DNA of 54,310 nt from Gemmatimonadota bacterium (GCA_003246755.1 QKDC01000139.1:1-54310), one strand, 5' to 3'. Positions 16,810-27,000 are shown, counted from the stretch's first letter. Numbers and translations are program-made. Notes: generated from the sequence alone by a model not told the origin.

Positions 16810-17256
16810 GTGGATTCCCTTGCGGGATTCGGCGTTCTCCCTGAGATTCGATGGGTGAATTCTGCCGATCGCCCCACACGCACTTTCCTCCGACCCCTCT
16901 GGACGCTCCTTTTGGGGTTTGGTGTGCTCCTGGGTGCGCCGGATACCGCCTTTGCGAGTGGAGGTCACTCGCACTGCAAAGGTGTTTCTGCCCCGGGGTC
17001 TCCGCCGCATACAACGATGGTGCCCGCCGCAGAAATTGTTGTAGAGGCCGCCGCGCCGTGCGGATCGTGCCCCGCGAGTCAGTGTCCCACGCACGTTTCC
17101 TGCGCTTTCAATGGCTTTCAGTTCCTCGCGGACAACGAGGACTCCTGTGCGGCACAGGAGCATCAGCACGTCTCACACTGGGTGGCCATACAGAAACACC
17201 TGAGTTTCGACCCCAGCCCCCCAACCCCACCACCCAACGACCCCACGGTTCACTAA
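16810..17256 (+). CDS. Exported Cys/His-rich small protein preceding a metal-efflux operon
   Basis: 148 residues. A hydrophobic segment (about 29-47) ends DTAFASGG and should be a signal peptide; a GTG at 16855 would give a more normal signal length and is an alternative start. The mature part has SHC, a CGSCPASQCPTHVSC group of four cysteines, a further Cys, several His residues (HQHVSHW) and a proline-rich end. Such composition suggests metal binding in the periplasm. It lies 41 bp before the TolC-like gene of the Cus-type efflux operon on the same strand, so a role in metal capture or sensing is a reasonable inference. No family is recognised. Confidence 0.6.
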   Translation: MDSLAGFGVLPEIRWVNSADRPTRTFLRPLWTLLLGFGVLLGAPDTAFASGGHSHCKGVSAPGSPPHTTMVPAAEIVVEAAAPCGSCPASQCPTHVSCAFNGFQFLADNEDSCAAQEHQHVSHWVAIQKHLSFDPSPPTPPPNDPTVH

Positions 17257-17297
17257 GACGGCGTTTCCGCTCGACTTGAACTGAAGAGGTTGTTCCC

Positions 17298-18560
17298 ATG
17301 ACTGTCCTGTTTGCGGTCGCTTTCGCGTCCGCGCTTCTGCCTGTCCCGGGGTCAGCGCAACAGATCACTGCTGCCCCTGCCGACACCCTGTACCTGTCGG
17401 ACGCACTCAGTATCGCCCGAGAAGCGAGTCCCCATCTCCGGGCTGAGCGGTTGCGTTCAGAGGCCGCAGCGGAACGAGTGTCGCAGGCCGGTGCGCTGCC
17501 CGACCCGGTGCTCGGCATCGGATTCATGAATAGGCCTCTCTCCGGACTCGGCACCGACGAACGCATGACCATGAATCAGATCCAAGTGACGCAGTCCTTG
17601 CCGTGGCCTGGGAAGCTCGGCTTCGCCAGGCAGCGAGCCGGACATCTGGCGAGCGCGGAGACCTTCATGGCCCTCGAAGCGGAAGTCCAACTCCTCAGCC
17701 GCGTCAAAAACGTCTACTACGAATTGGCCTTCATCGACCGGGCAGTGGTGATCATGGGACGGACGCGTGAGCTCCTCCGTGACTTCCATCAGGTGACCGA
17801 GGCACGCTATCGGGTCGGGGAGGGCCTCCAGCAAGATCTGCTCTCGGCACAGGTCGCGGTGACCCAGATGACCGAGGACATCATGGTCATGACCGCGGAT
17901 CGGATCGCCATGGCCGCGCGGTTCAACGCGCTCCTCGGCAGGGCGCCCACGACACCGATTGGGCATCTCGTCCTCCCGCAGCCGGATGCCGAACTCCCTG
18001 CAGTGGATTCGCTGATCAGTCTGGCCAGTTCGCGGCGACCGGCGATTCAAGCCGCGGCCGAGCGAACCAAGGCTGCGACGGCCGGATACCTGGCGGCACG
18101 GCGGCAACTGTACCCCGACATCACCGTCACGGCCGGGTATGGTCAACGTCCCCAATACGACGACATGGCGACCCTCATGGTGGGTCTCAGGATTCCTCTC
18201 TTTGCCGGAGCGAGGCAGCTGCCGTTGAGGCGGGAGATGGCGGCGATGGAAGCCCGGGAAGTCGCGAGTGCCCTCGACCTCTACAACGAGACCTTCGCGC
18301 GCCTCACGGAACTGAGAGCGAAAGCTGAACGGGCGAGGGAGTTAGTGGCGCTCTACACGACGGCCATTCTGCCGCAGGCTCGGGCGAGCGTCGAGTCGGC
18401 GCTGTCCGCCTACCGGGTCGGTCGCGTGGATTACATGACCCTGGTCGAGAATGGAATGACGGTCAATCGATACGAAATCGAACTAGAACGCCTCAGCGCG
18501 CAGTATCAACAGGCTGTGGCGCAGATTGATGCCTTGCTGGGCAATGGAGAAACCTCATGA
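17298..18560 (+). CDS. TolC-family outer-membrane efflux protein (CusC/CzcC-like)
   Basis: 420 residues with signal peptide (to about residue 21, PGSAQ). Two long helical/strand repeats of the outer-membrane efflux family are seen: LSDALSIAREASPHLRAERLR near the N-terminus and a second unit starting around SLASSRRPAIQAAAERT. The motif ITVTAGYGQRPQYDD is a typical strand. It should form the trimeric outer-membrane exit duct of the tripartite pump made with the next two genes. The start has AAGAGG upstream, and the stop overlaps the adaptor's ATG (ATGA). Confidence 0.92.
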   Translation: MTVLFAVAFASALLPVPGSAQQITAAPADTLYLSDALSIAREASPHLRAERLRSEAAAERVSQAGALPDPVLGIGFMNRPLSGLGTDERMTMNQIQVTQSLPWPGKLGFARQRAGHLASAETFMALEAEVQLLSRVKNVYYELAFIDRAVVIMGRTRELLRDFHQVTEARYRVGEGLQQDLLSAQVAVTQMTEDIMVMTADRIAMAARFNALLGRAPTTPIGHLVLPQPDAELPAVDSLISLASSRRPAIQAAAERTKAATAGYLAARRQLYPDITVTAGYGQRPQYDDMATLMVGLRIPLFAGARQLPLRREMAAMEAREVASALDLYNETFARLTELRAKAERARELVALYTTAILPQARASVESALSAYRVGRVDYMTLVENGMTVNRYEIELERLSAQYQQAVAQIDALLGNGETS

Positions 18561-19789
18561 GAACGCACCTGATACTGGCGTTGAGTCTGGTCGTCGGGCT
18601 CTCCGGATGCCGCGAGTCCGAAGATACCTCCATGCCCGGAATGACCGCGGAAGAGCACGCGCGGATGCAGGCCGGCGGTACCCAGGGCGCGACCGACACC
18701 GCGGGGCAAGCCTTGCGGCGCCCGGTCCAGCTCACCGCACAGAACGAAAGGGCTCTCGGTGTCGTCTATGCGACCGTTCACCGTGAGACCTTGACCAAGA
18801 ACGTGCGAACCGTCGGTGAAATCCAGTCACCAGAGCAGAATGTCACGGACATTACTCCGAAGGTCGATGGCTTCGTCGAACAGCTCTTCGTTTCGACGAC
18901 CGGGGAGACCGTTCGGAAGGGTGATCCCATTCTCGCCCTGTATAGCCCAGCGTTGGTCGCCGCGCAGGAAGAGTTCTTGATCGCCAAGAGCCTAGTGACC
19001 CGGGTTGATTCCTCGGCGGGTGAAGCGTGGCGCGCTGCGTTGGCCACGCTCGATGCGGCCCGTCGTCGGCTGTCGTACTGGGACATTCCGGATGCCCAGG
19101 TGGCGGAATTGGAGGCGACGGGGAGGGTGACCAAGACAATGACCTTGGTATCGCCCGTCAGCGGTATCGTGCTCGAAAAGAGTGTTCTGGAAGGGCAACG
19201 CGTCATGCCGGGGCAGCGGTTGTACCGGATTGCGGACTTGTCGGAAGTCTGGGTCGAAGGCGAGGTGTTCGAGCAAGACGTTCCTCTCCTGCGAGTTGGG
19301 GTACAGGTCCACGTGGAAGTGTCCGGCCGGCCGGGTGAACATCTGATGGGACAGGTGAGTTTTGTGTATCCCACTGTGGATATTCGCAGTCGGACGAATC
19401 GCGTCAGACTCACCGTGGCCAATCCCGATGGCAGACTCAAGCCCGGGATGTTCGCGACTATCTACTTCGAGGCGCTGTTGGGGCGCGACGTGCTCGTGGT
19501 TCCACGCGATGCGGTCGTCGTCACTGGGACCCGCAACCTTGTCTTCGTGCGTGACGCCGAAGGCAGTCTGCACCCGCGTGAAGTCGTGCTTGGATTCCGC
19601 TCGGCAGACCATATCCAGATCCTCGATGGAGTACGGGAGGGTGAAACCGTCGTTGCGTCTGCCAACTTCCTGGTTGATGCGGAATCTCGACTTGGATCAA
19701 CTGAGGGGTCCATGCCCGGGATGCAACATCAGGAGCCTGGCGCGGTCACTCGTGAACCACCTCCCCCGGAGCACGACCATGATCGGTAA
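18557..19789 (+). CDS. RND efflux periplasmic adaptor, CusB/CzcB-like lipoprotein
   Basis: 410 residues. The lipobox LSGC (about residue 18) predicts a lipid-anchored protein. Soon after come MPGMT and EEHARMQ, and the C-terminus carries MPGMQHQ and HDHDR: Met/His-rich ends that fit soft-metal binding as in CusB. The core has the adaptor order: barrel-sandwich strand VTDITPKVDGFVEQLFV, helical hairpin with the PALVAAQEEFLIAKSL sequence, the second lipoyl half SPVSGIVLEKSV, and the beta-barrel LSEVWVEGEVFEQDV. It couples the outer-membrane duct to the inner-membrane pump. Overlaps are 4 bp upstream and 11 bp with the permease gene. Confidence 0.93.
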   Translation: MRTHLILALSLVVGLSGCRESEDTSMPGMTAEEHARMQAGGTQGATDTAGQALRRPVQLTAQNERALGVVYATVHRETLTKNVRTVGEIQSPEQNVTDITPKVDGFVEQLFVSTTGETVRKGDPILALYSPALVAAQEEFLIAKSLVTRVDSSAGEAWRAALATLDAARRRLSYWDIPDAQVAELEATGRVTKTMTLVSPVSGIVLEKSVLEGQRVMPGQRLYRIADLSEVWVEGEVFEQDVPLLRVGVQVHVEVSGRPGEHLMGQVSFVYPTVDIRSRTNRVRLTVANPDGRLKPGMFATIYFEALLGRDVLVVPRDAVVVTGTRNLVFVRDAEGSLHPREVVLGFRSADHIQILDGVREGETVVASANFLVDAESRLGSTEGSMPGMQHQEPGAVTREPPPPEHDHDR

Positions 19790-22700
19790 GATCATCGGCT
19801 GGTCGATCCACAACCGAGGGTTGGTCCTGCTGGCGACCGCCGGCCTCATTGGGGCCGGGCTATGGGCGATGACCACGACCCCCCTCGATGCGATTCCCGA
19901 CCTCTCCGACGTGCAGGTCATCGTCCAGACCAACTTTGCGGAGCAGGCTCCCCAGATCGTCGAGGACCAGGTGACCTACCCGGTCGCCTCCGAAATGCTC
20001 AAGGTGCCGGGGGCTCGGGTCGTACGTGGCTACTCCTTCTTCGGGCTGAGTTTGGTGTACGTCATCTTCGAGGACGGGACCGATCTCTACTGGGCCCGAT
20101 CGCGGGTCCTCGAATACCTCAACGGAATCCGTCGGCAACTTCCCACAGGGGTCGAACCAACCCTCGGGCCCGATGCGACAGGGGTTGGCTGGGTGTTCGA
20201 ATACACTTTGGAGTCGGACAGCCTCGATCTGGCCCAGCTTCGCACCCTGCAGGATTGGAATATCCGGTACCAACTCACCGCCGTTCCCGGTGTGTCGGAA
20301 GTCGCAAGCCTCGGCGGATTCGTCAAGCAATACCAGGTGGAGGTGGACCCGGAACGCCTCCGTGCTTTTCGCATCCCCGTCACCCGAGTCGCCGAGGCCA
20401 TCGGCCGTCACAACATCGATATTGGCGCTCGCGTCCTCGAGATGGGCGGTCGGGAGTACATGATCCGCGGGCTGGGGTATCTCGACGGGGTAACCGACAT
20501 CGAGAACGTGACCGTCGGAGTGACGATGAATGGGACCCCGGTTCGGGTGGCGGATGTCTCAACGGTGCAGGTGGGCCCTGCTCCCCGACGTGGTGCCGCC
20601 GATCTGGATGGCAAGGGCGAGGTTGTTGCAGGCATAGTCATCATGCGCTTCGAGTCGGATGCTTTGAAGACCATCGAAGCCGTCAAGGCCAAGCTCGCGC
20701 AAATCGAACAGAGCCTTCCCGCCGGCGTCCGACTCCGTCCAGCATACGACCGAAGCGACTTGATTCATCGCGCCATCGGGACCTTGCGTGAGAAGCTGAT
20801 CGAGGAATCCCTGATCGTTGCCGCGGTGGCCATTGTGTTTCTCCTCCACGCTCGCTCAGCCCTCGTGGCCATTATCACATTGCCGCTCGGTATTCTCATC
20901 TCGTTTCTCGTCATGCGGGCAATCGGGGTCAGTGCGAACATCATGAGTCTCGGTGGGATCGCCATCGCGATCGGCGCAATGGTGGATGGCGCCATTGTGA
21001 TGATCGAGAACATGCACAAGCATCTGGAGCGTGCCGATGGCGATGTCTCCCGATGGGATGTCGCGCTCAAGAGTGCTCAACAAGTGGGCCCTCCGCTCTT
21101 CTTCTCCTTGCTGATCATCACTTGCAGCTTCCTTCCCGTCTTCGCCCTGGAGGCCCAGGAAGGGAGGCTGTTCAAACCCCTGGCCTTCACCAAAACCTTC
21201 GCCATGGCGGGCGCCGCCCTGCTGTCCATTACGCTGGTCCCCGTGCTGATGGGGTATCTGATCCGAGGGCGGATTCACCCGGAGTCGCGCAACCCTCTCA
21301 ACCGACTCCTGCGGGCAGTCTACGAGCCTGTCATTGGGATCGTGGTGCGCTGGCCATGGTCGGTTCTCCTCATGGCCACGGCCGTTGTCGGGCTCACCGT
21401 GGTTCCCTGGAAAGCGCTGGGGAGCGAGTTCATGCCCCAGTTGCGCGAGGGCTCTATTCTGTTCATGCCCACGACGGTTCCTGGGGTGGCCATCGCGCAG
21501 GCCAACGACATCATGCGATACCAGGACAGTGTCTTGGCATCATTCCCGGAGGTGGAACGTGTATTGGGGAAGGTAGGCCGAGCCAATACGGCAACGGATC
21601 CCGCTCCCCTCGATATGTTCGAGACCACGGTCACCTTGCGACCGGAAGCCGACTGGCGGGCCGGGATGACCTATGATCGACTGGTGGCCGAGATGGATCG
21701 GGCGGTGCAACTCCCCGGCGTGACGAATGCCTGGACCATGCCCATCAAGGGGCGGATCGATATGCTCGCCACAGGGATTCGGACGGCGGTCGGGATCAAG
21801 GTCTTTGGGCCCAATCTCGACACCCTGCAATCGCTTGGCGAACGCGTCGAGCGGATCATGCAGACTGTTCCCGGGACGCGCAGTGCCTTCGCGGAACGCG
21901 GTGCCTCAGGGTACTACGTCGATATTGATATCGATCGAACCGAGGCCGCACGATACGGGTTGAACGTCGGTGATATCCATGGGGCCATCATGGCCACGGT
22001 TGGGGGGATGACGACGGCAATGACCGTGGAAGGCCGAGAGCGCTATGCCGTGAATGTCCGCTACCCACGAGAGCTCCGTGATGATGTTCAGGAACTGCGG
22101 GAGGTCGTCCTTCCCACAATCAGTGGTGCCCAGATTCCGTTGGGGCAGGTGGCTGAGGTCCGTGTCCTCCAGGGCCCCATGGCGGTGAAGACCGAGAATG
22201 CCTTTCCGGTCACAACGGTGTTCGTGGACATCGACGACCCGGACGTCGGAGGATATGTCCAACGTGCCCAGGCCGCCGTGGCCTCCGGCCTGACGCTCCC
22301 GACCGGATACACCCTGGTGTGGAGCGGAGAATACGAGTTCATGCAACGGGTCCTGAAGAAGATGCGCATCGTGGTCCCCGTCACGCTGGGAATCATATTG
22401 CTGCTGCTCTACCTCAGCTTTGGGAGCATCGCCGAGTCGTTGCTCGTGATGATGACCCTCCCGTTTGCGCTTGTCGGTGGTGTCTGGTTTCTCTGGCTCC
22501 TGGGGTACAACACGAGTGTCGCGGTGTGGGTCGGATTCATCGCCCTTGCCGGAGTTGCCGTGGAGACCGGCGTCGTGATGCTGATCTACCTGGATCAGTC
22601 GTTCCGCAGGCATCACGATGAGGGCCGGCTCGACACGCCCCACGATCTGGCACTCGCCATTCGAGATGGAGCCCTCGAGCGACTCCGGCCGGTGATGATG

Positions 22701-22880
22701 ACCGTCATCGCCATCATCGCCGGACTCGCCCCGATCCTCTGGGGTACCGGAACCGGCGCCGATGTGATGAAGCGCATCGCTGCTCCGATGGTTGGCGGCA
22801 TGGTGACCGCGACGGTGCTGACGCTCGTGGTGATCCCGGCTGTATATCTCTTGTGGCGACGAGCCACGCTTTCTCGGTGA
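19779..22880 (+). CDS. Heavy-metal efflux RND permease (CusA/CzcA type)
   Basis: 1033 residues from the ATG at 19779 (MIGKIIGWSIHNRG), close to the usual CusA length; the frame is open upstream but that part overlaps the adaptor gene. It has the HME-type fingerprint GAMVDGAIVMIENMHK in transmembrane helix 4, the conserved DAIPDLSDVQVIV after helix 1, and GVAVETGVVMLIYLD with the relay Glu. Twelve membrane helices and two large periplasmic loops are expected. The proton-driven pump should export Cu/Ag or Zn/Co. GRIDMLATGIR keeps the Met matching E. coli CusA M573 as recalled, whereas the M623-equivalent is Leu (ARYGLNV) and the third Met is shifted by one, so the metal is uncertain. Confidence 0.94.
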   Translation: MIGKIIGWSIHNRGLVLLATAGLIGAGLWAMTTTPLDAIPDLSDVQVIVQTNFAEQAPQIVEDQVTYPVASEMLKVPGARVVRGYSFFGLSLVYVIFEDGTDLYWARSRVLEYLNGIRRQLPTGVEPTLGPDATGVGWVFEYTLESDSLDLAQLRTLQDWNIRYQLTAVPGVSEVASLGGFVKQYQVEVDPERLRAFRIPVTRVAEAIGRHNIDIGARVLEMGGREYMIRGLGYLDGVTDIENVTVGVTMNGTPVRVADVSTVQVGPAPRRGAADLDGKGEVVAGIVIMRFESDALKTIEAVKAKLAQIEQSLPAGVRLRPAYDRSDLIHRAIGTLREKLIEESLIVAAVAIVFLLHARSALVAIITLPLGILISFLVMRAIGVSANIMSLGGIAIAIGAMVDGAIVMIENMHKHLERADGDVSRWDVALKSAQQVGPPLFFSLLIITCSFLPVFALEAQEGRLFKPLAFTKTFAMAGAALLSITLVPVLMGYLIRGRIHPESRNPLNRLLRAVYEPVIGIVVRWPWSVLLMATAVVGLTVVPWKALGSEFMPQLREGSILFMPTTVPGVAIAQANDIMRYQDSVLASFPEVERVLGKVGRANTATDPAPLDMFETTVTLRPEADWRAGMTYDRLVAEMDRAVQLPGVTNAWTMPIKGRIDMLATGIRTAVGIKVFGPNLDTLQSLGERVERIMQTVPGTRSAFAERGASGYYVDIDIDRTEAARYGLNVGDIHGAIMATVGGMTTAMTVEGRERYAVNVRYPRELRDDVQELREVVLPTISGAQIPLGQVAEVRVLQGPMAVKTENAFPVTTVFVDIDDPDVGGYVQRAQAAVASGLTLPTGYTLVWSGEYEFMQRVLKKMRIVVPVTLGIILLLLYLSFGSIAESLLVMMTLPFALVGGVWFLWLLGYNTSVAVWVGFIALAGVAVETGVVMLIYLDQSFRRHHDEGRLDTPHDLALAIRDGALERLRPVMMTVIAIIAGLAPILWGTGTGADVMKRIAAPMVGGMVTATVLTLVVIPAVYLLWRRATLSR

Positions 22881-22909
22881 CGGAACTCAACAACTTCGGG
22901 AGTCCTACC

Positions 22910-23356
22910 ATGTCGATGCGTGCCCTCTTTCTTGTGCTCCTCGCCCCCAGTCTGGCGGGACAGGCAGTCGCCCAGCAAACAGATTCCGCCGCCGTGGCGG
23001 CTACGGTTGCTCGGTACCAGACGGCCCTTGCGGCCGGAGACAGTACCTCGGCGGTCGAGCTCTTGGCCTCTGACGCGGTCATTCTGGAGAGCGGGGGTGT
23101 CGAGACGCTGGCGGAGTACCGTTCCCATCACCTCCCCGCCGATATCGAGTTTGCCAGTAGCATCCCTGCCCAACGATCCGCGCTGCACGTCTCCGTGGTC
23201 GGAGACGTGGCATGGGTGACGTCCACCTCGGTGAGTCAGGGTGAGTTTCGAGGCCGCCAGATCAATTCGCGAGGGGCCGAGCTGATGGTCCTCACCCGAA
23301 CCCCCAGAGGCTGGCGGATACGGGCGATCCACTGGTCCTCACGGTCATCGCGGTAG
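22910..23356 (+). CDS. Secreted NTF2/SnoaL-like (DUF4440-type) protein
   Basis: 148 residues when started at the ATG at 22910, which has CGGGAG upstream and begins a clear signal peptide (MSMRALFLVLLAPSLAGQAVAQ). The mature domain has the NTF2 pattern: VARYQTALAAGDSTSAVELLASDAVIL, an EYRSHHLPAD turn, then strands WVTSTSVSQGEF and MVLTRTPRGWRIRAIHWSS. Histidines in SHHLP and IHW lie where such folds often place ligand or metal contacts. It follows the CusA-like gene by 29 bp, so it may be the last gene of that operon and work in the periplasm. Function unknown. Confidence 0.78.
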   Translation: MSMRALFLVLLAPSLAGQAVAQQTDSAAVAATVARYQTALAAGDSTSAVELLASDAVILESGGVETLAEYRSHHLPADIEFASSIPAQRSALHVSVVGDVAWVTSTSVSQGEFRGRQINSRGAELMVLTRTPRGWRIRAIHWSSRSSR

Positions 23357-23385
23357 CTCCAGGGCGGGATGACGGCACGAAGCCG

Positions 23386-23414
23386 TTGTCAACCGATCAG
23401 TTGAGTGGTAGTAT
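23386..23414 (+). promoter_or_regulatory. Sigma70-like promoter of the ArsR-family gene
   Basis: TTGTCA (23386-23391), a 17-base spacer and TAGTAT (23409-23414). The transcript would start near 23421 and leave a leader of only about eight bases, so GGGGAGG would lie at its 5' end; this weakens the call a little. Confidence 0.45.
23389..23404. promoter_or_regulatory. Inverted repeat in the arsR promoter, candidate operator
   Basis: TCAAC, six bases, GTTGA: a perfect 5-bp inverted repeat lying between the -35 and -10 elements, where binding of the ArsR protein would block its own transcription. It is shorter than the classic 12-2-12 ArsR/SmtB operators. Confidence 0.4.
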
Positions 23415-23428
23415 TGGGGAGGCCTGAT

Positions 23429-23755
23429 ATGACGAAGCTCACCCCCGCAATGCTCGATGCCGTGGCGCACCGGTTCCATCTTCTGGGAGAACCCATGCGG
23501 CTGCGCCTGCTCGATGCCCTGCGCGGTGGGGAACGGACGGTCGGCGAACTGGTTGAAGCAACCGGCGGCGGGCAGGCCAATGTGTCGAAGCACCTTCAGC
23601 TCCTCCTGGGCGGCGGACTCGTCGATCGGCGCAAGGAAGGGACGGCGGTGTACTACCACCTGGCCGACACGTCGGTTCTCAAGATCTGTGACCTGGTGTG
23701 CGGCCGAGTCGAAGAAACGATCGAGGACCGGCGCCGGGCCCTCACGGGTCGCTAG
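23429..23755 (+). CDS. ArsR-family winged-helix transcriptional regulator
   Basis: 108 residues from the ATG at 23429, with GGGGAGG seven bases upstream; the longer frame from 23405 lacks a binding site. The helix-turn-helix is plain: LGEPMRLRLLDALRGGERTVGELVEATGGGQANVSKHLQLL, then the wing GLVDRRKEGTAVYYHLAD. The C-terminus VLKICDLVCGRVEE holds two Cys residues (CDLVC) but not the ELCVCDL site of ArsR proper, so the inducer is unclear. It sits between a metal efflux operon ending upstream and an oppositely oriented RND operon. Regulation of either pump is likely but not shown. Confidence 0.9.
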   Translation: MTKLTPAMLDAVAHRFHLLGEPMRLRLLDALRGGERTVGELVEATGGGQANVSKHLQLLLGGGLVDRRKEGTAVYYHLADTSVLKICDLVCGRVEETIEDRRRALTGR

Positions 23756-23762
23756 CACGATC

Positions 23763-23779
23763 GCCGATCGGCCATCGGC
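23763..23779 (+). terminator. Hairpin between convergent arsR and DUF2892 genes
   Basis: GCCGAT and ATCGGC arms around a five-base loop, 8 bp after the arsR stop. A T-run (23796-23800) lies too far downstream for a standard intrinsic terminator, so this is a weak call. Confidence 0.35.
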
Positions 23780-23791
23780 ACACCATTCCCG

Positions 23792-23983
23792 TCACTTTTT
23801 CACAAGACCAGACCTCACCAGAACCCGCTCCAGCGGGCAGAAGTTGGTGAAGCTCGATTGCAGGAGATTCAGCCCGACAAAGGCGGTGAAGAGCAAGAAG
23901 AGGGGATTTACCCACCAGCCAAGTGCCAGGGAAACGAGAACGAAGGTGCCGGCAAATCGCCGGATGATCAGTTGGATTCGCAT
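23792..23983 (-). CDS. DUF2892 (YgaP-like) small inner-membrane protein
   Basis: 63 residues. The helix-rich sequence with GWWVNPLFLLFTAFVGLNLLQSSFTNFCPLE is the DUF2892 signature, best known as the membrane part of the rhodanese YgaP. The conserved NFCPLE cysteine is present. There are two membrane helices. It follows the RND permease gene by 46 bp on the same strand and is probably the last gene of that operon. DUF2892 proteins often lie beside thiol, sulfur or metal-handling genes; the role here is unknown. It is convergent with the ArsR gene. Confidence 0.85.
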   Translation of the reverse strand: MRIQLIIRRFAGTFVLVSLALGWWVNPLFLLFTAFVGLNLLQSSFTNFCPLERVLVRSGLVKK

Positions 23984-24029
23984 GATGAGTCATTCCTGAA
24001 AGGCCAGGCATCAGAGTGACAAGCCATTG

Positions 24030-27000
24030 TCATTCAGATCCCTGTCGGTGACGAGTGAGCTCCCAGTAGAGCAGGGGGACCACAACCATGGTGAGGAGGG
24101 TGGCGACGATGGCTCCGCTGATCAGGGCGACCGCCAAACCCTGAAAGATCGGGTCGAGCACCAGGATGATTCCGCCTGCAACCACCGCAGCCGCCGTGAG
24201 CGCGATCGGCCGGAACCGCACCGTTCCGGCTTCGATCAGCGCCTCCTGGAGAGGATGACCTTGTCGGCGTGCAAGTTGTACGAAGTCCACCAGGAGAATC
24301 GAATTTCGTACGATGATCCCGGCGAGCGCGATCATCCCGATCATCGACGTTGCCGTGAAGAAGGCCCCTGCCAACGCGTGCCCCGGTAGAATCCCGATCA
24401 AGGTGAGGGGGATCGGCGCCATGATGACCAGCGGTACGCTGAAGGACTCGAACCACCCGACGACGAGGACGTAGATCAGCACGAGGACCACAGCGAAGGC
24501 GATTCCAAGATCGCGAAACACCTCGATCGTGACCTGCCATTCTCCGTCCCACTTGAGAGCCGTCTCATCCAATGTCTCGGGCTGGATCGCGTTGTACCGT
24601 TCGATTCCGGCACCCTCCACGCGTACCGCGTCGAGTCGGCGGTTCATTTCCAGAATGGCATAGACCGGCGCTTCGATGGATCCCGCGACATCACCCGTCA
24701 CGTAGATCACGGGGCGCAGGTTCTTTCGAAGACGGGAGGGTTCCAACGTGGTGCTGTCGAGTGTGACAAACCGGGCCAGCGGTTGGGGACCTTGCGCCGT
24801 GCCCACAGGAACTCCGAGGAAGTCATGAACTGAGGAGCGATGGGGAAGAGGCAAACGTGGTACGATCCGGATGCCTTCCCGTGTCGTCGGCGAGGCGACG
24901 AGTCCCGCGATACCACCTCCCGCCGCCAATACCAATGTTTGAGCAATCTGCTCGACATTCGCACCCGCTTCCGCCGCGCGAACGCGATCGACCCGGAAGC
25001 GCACCTTCTCCTCCGGCGCCTCGACCGTCCAGTCCACGTCGACCACCCCTTCCGTCGATTCGAACACCTGCTTGACCTGTCGTGCGGCCTCCAGACGGAT
25101 GGAGTCTGTCGCACCGTACACCTCCGCCACGAGGGTCGAGAGGACCGGTGGACCGGGCGGGATCTCGGCGATCTTTGCGCTGGCCCCATATCGGTTGGCG
25201 ATCGAGTCGATGCGCGGGCGGACGGCCACCGCAATCGCGTGACTCTGCCGGGAGCGATGTTCCTTGGAGAGGAGAGTGACCTGGAGGTCGGCGACGTTGG
25301 CTCCGCGCCGGAGAAAGTAGTGTCGCACCAATCCGTTGAAATTGAACGGCGACGCCGTCCCCGCATAAACCTGGACACTCGCCACCTCGGGTACGGTCAA
25401 GAGGTAGTTCGCCAATTCCCCGCCCAAGGCATCGGACGTCTCCAGGGTCGTCCCCTCCGGCAAATCGAGGATGACCTGGAACTCACTCTTGTTGTCGAAG
25501 GGGAGCATCTTGACCTGTACCCCGCGGACGGCCAGGAGGCCCAGCGACAGCAACAGCGCTGCGGCAACCATGGCGTAGAACCCGTACCGTCGACGCGAGT
25601 GCATGAGCAGCGGGGTCATGATGCGGGCGTACAGCCGGGCGAATCCACGTGGCTCGGAGGTCGGTACGGAGGGCTCACTATGGCGTACGTGACCCCTGAG
25701 GAGTCGGAGCGCCAGCCAAGGCGTGACTACAAACGCCACGCCCAAGGAAACCAGCATTGCGGCGGAGGCGCCAACCGGAATCGGGCGCATATAGGGTCCC
25801 ATGAGCCCGGACACGAATGCCATGGGGAGAATGGCAGCGACGACCGTGAAGGTGGCCAGGATGGTCGGATTGCCGACTTCATCGACCCCCTCGATCGTCG
25901 CCGTTTCGGGAGTGCGGTCACCGATCTTCATGTGGCGGTAGATGTTCTCCGCAACCACGATCGCATCGTCGACCAGGATACCGATGGAGAAGATCAGGGC
26001 GAATAGGGTGATCCGGTTGAGGGAGTACCCCATCGCGTAGTACACGAAGAGCGTGAGGGCCAGAGTAACGGGGACGGCCACCAGCACTACGATGGCCTCG
26101 CGCCACCCGAGCACGAAACCGACCAGAATGGTGACCGACACGGTGGCGAGCAGCAGATGCAGGATCAACTCACCCGCCTTCTCCGTGGCAGTCTCCCCGT
26201 AGTCGCGAGTCACCGACACCTCGACTCCTGCCGGCAGAATGCGGCCTTGGGCGTCCTCCACGCGTTTGCGCACGTGGTCGGCCACGACCGCCGCGTTCGC
26301 CCCCTTCCGCTTGGAGATCGCGATCGTAACCGCCTGCTGACGGGTGCTCGAGCCGGCGACATGGGTCACGTAGCTCAGCGGTTCTCCCGGGGCATCCTCC
26401 AGCGTGGCGACACTCTGGAGGTACACCGGCACTCCGTTCGGGGTCCCGACCACCACGCTCTGGAGGTCTCCCAAGGTTCGGATCGGTGCCCCGATCGAAA
26501 CGAGGGTCATGGTATTGCCGCTGGCGAAGTCACCGGCGGGAAGCCGAGCGCCGGTCCCACGGAGTGCGTTGAGAACCTCCCCGGGGGTGACACCGCTCGC
26601 GATGAGACGCGCCGGATCGAGATTCACACGGAACTCCCTCGACATGCCGCCGATGACCATCGTCGTTGCCACGTCGGTCACGGTCCGGATCTCATCTTCG
26701 AGGTGCACCGCGATCTCGCGGAGCAGGTTCGACGAATACCCCTCGCCGTGCAGTGTGAGGGTGAGGATCGGAACGTCATCAATCGCGTAGGGTTTGACGA
26801 CGGGCGGGAGCATTCCGGGTAGCGCTTGGTCCATTCCCGCCATCAGTTTGGCGTTGACCTTCGTCACGCTTTCTTCCTGATTGGCTCCCACCTCGAAGCG
26901 CACGGTCACCAAGGTCCATCCGTCTCCGGCGAGACTGTAGACGTACTCCACGCCAGGAATTGCCCACATCCTGCGTTCGATGGGCCGGGTGAGGAGGTTC

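Noticed and set aside
19362-19778. Upstream extension of the CusA-like permease
   Set aside because: It lies inside the adaptor gene, and the permease proper begins with a first membrane helix at 19779.
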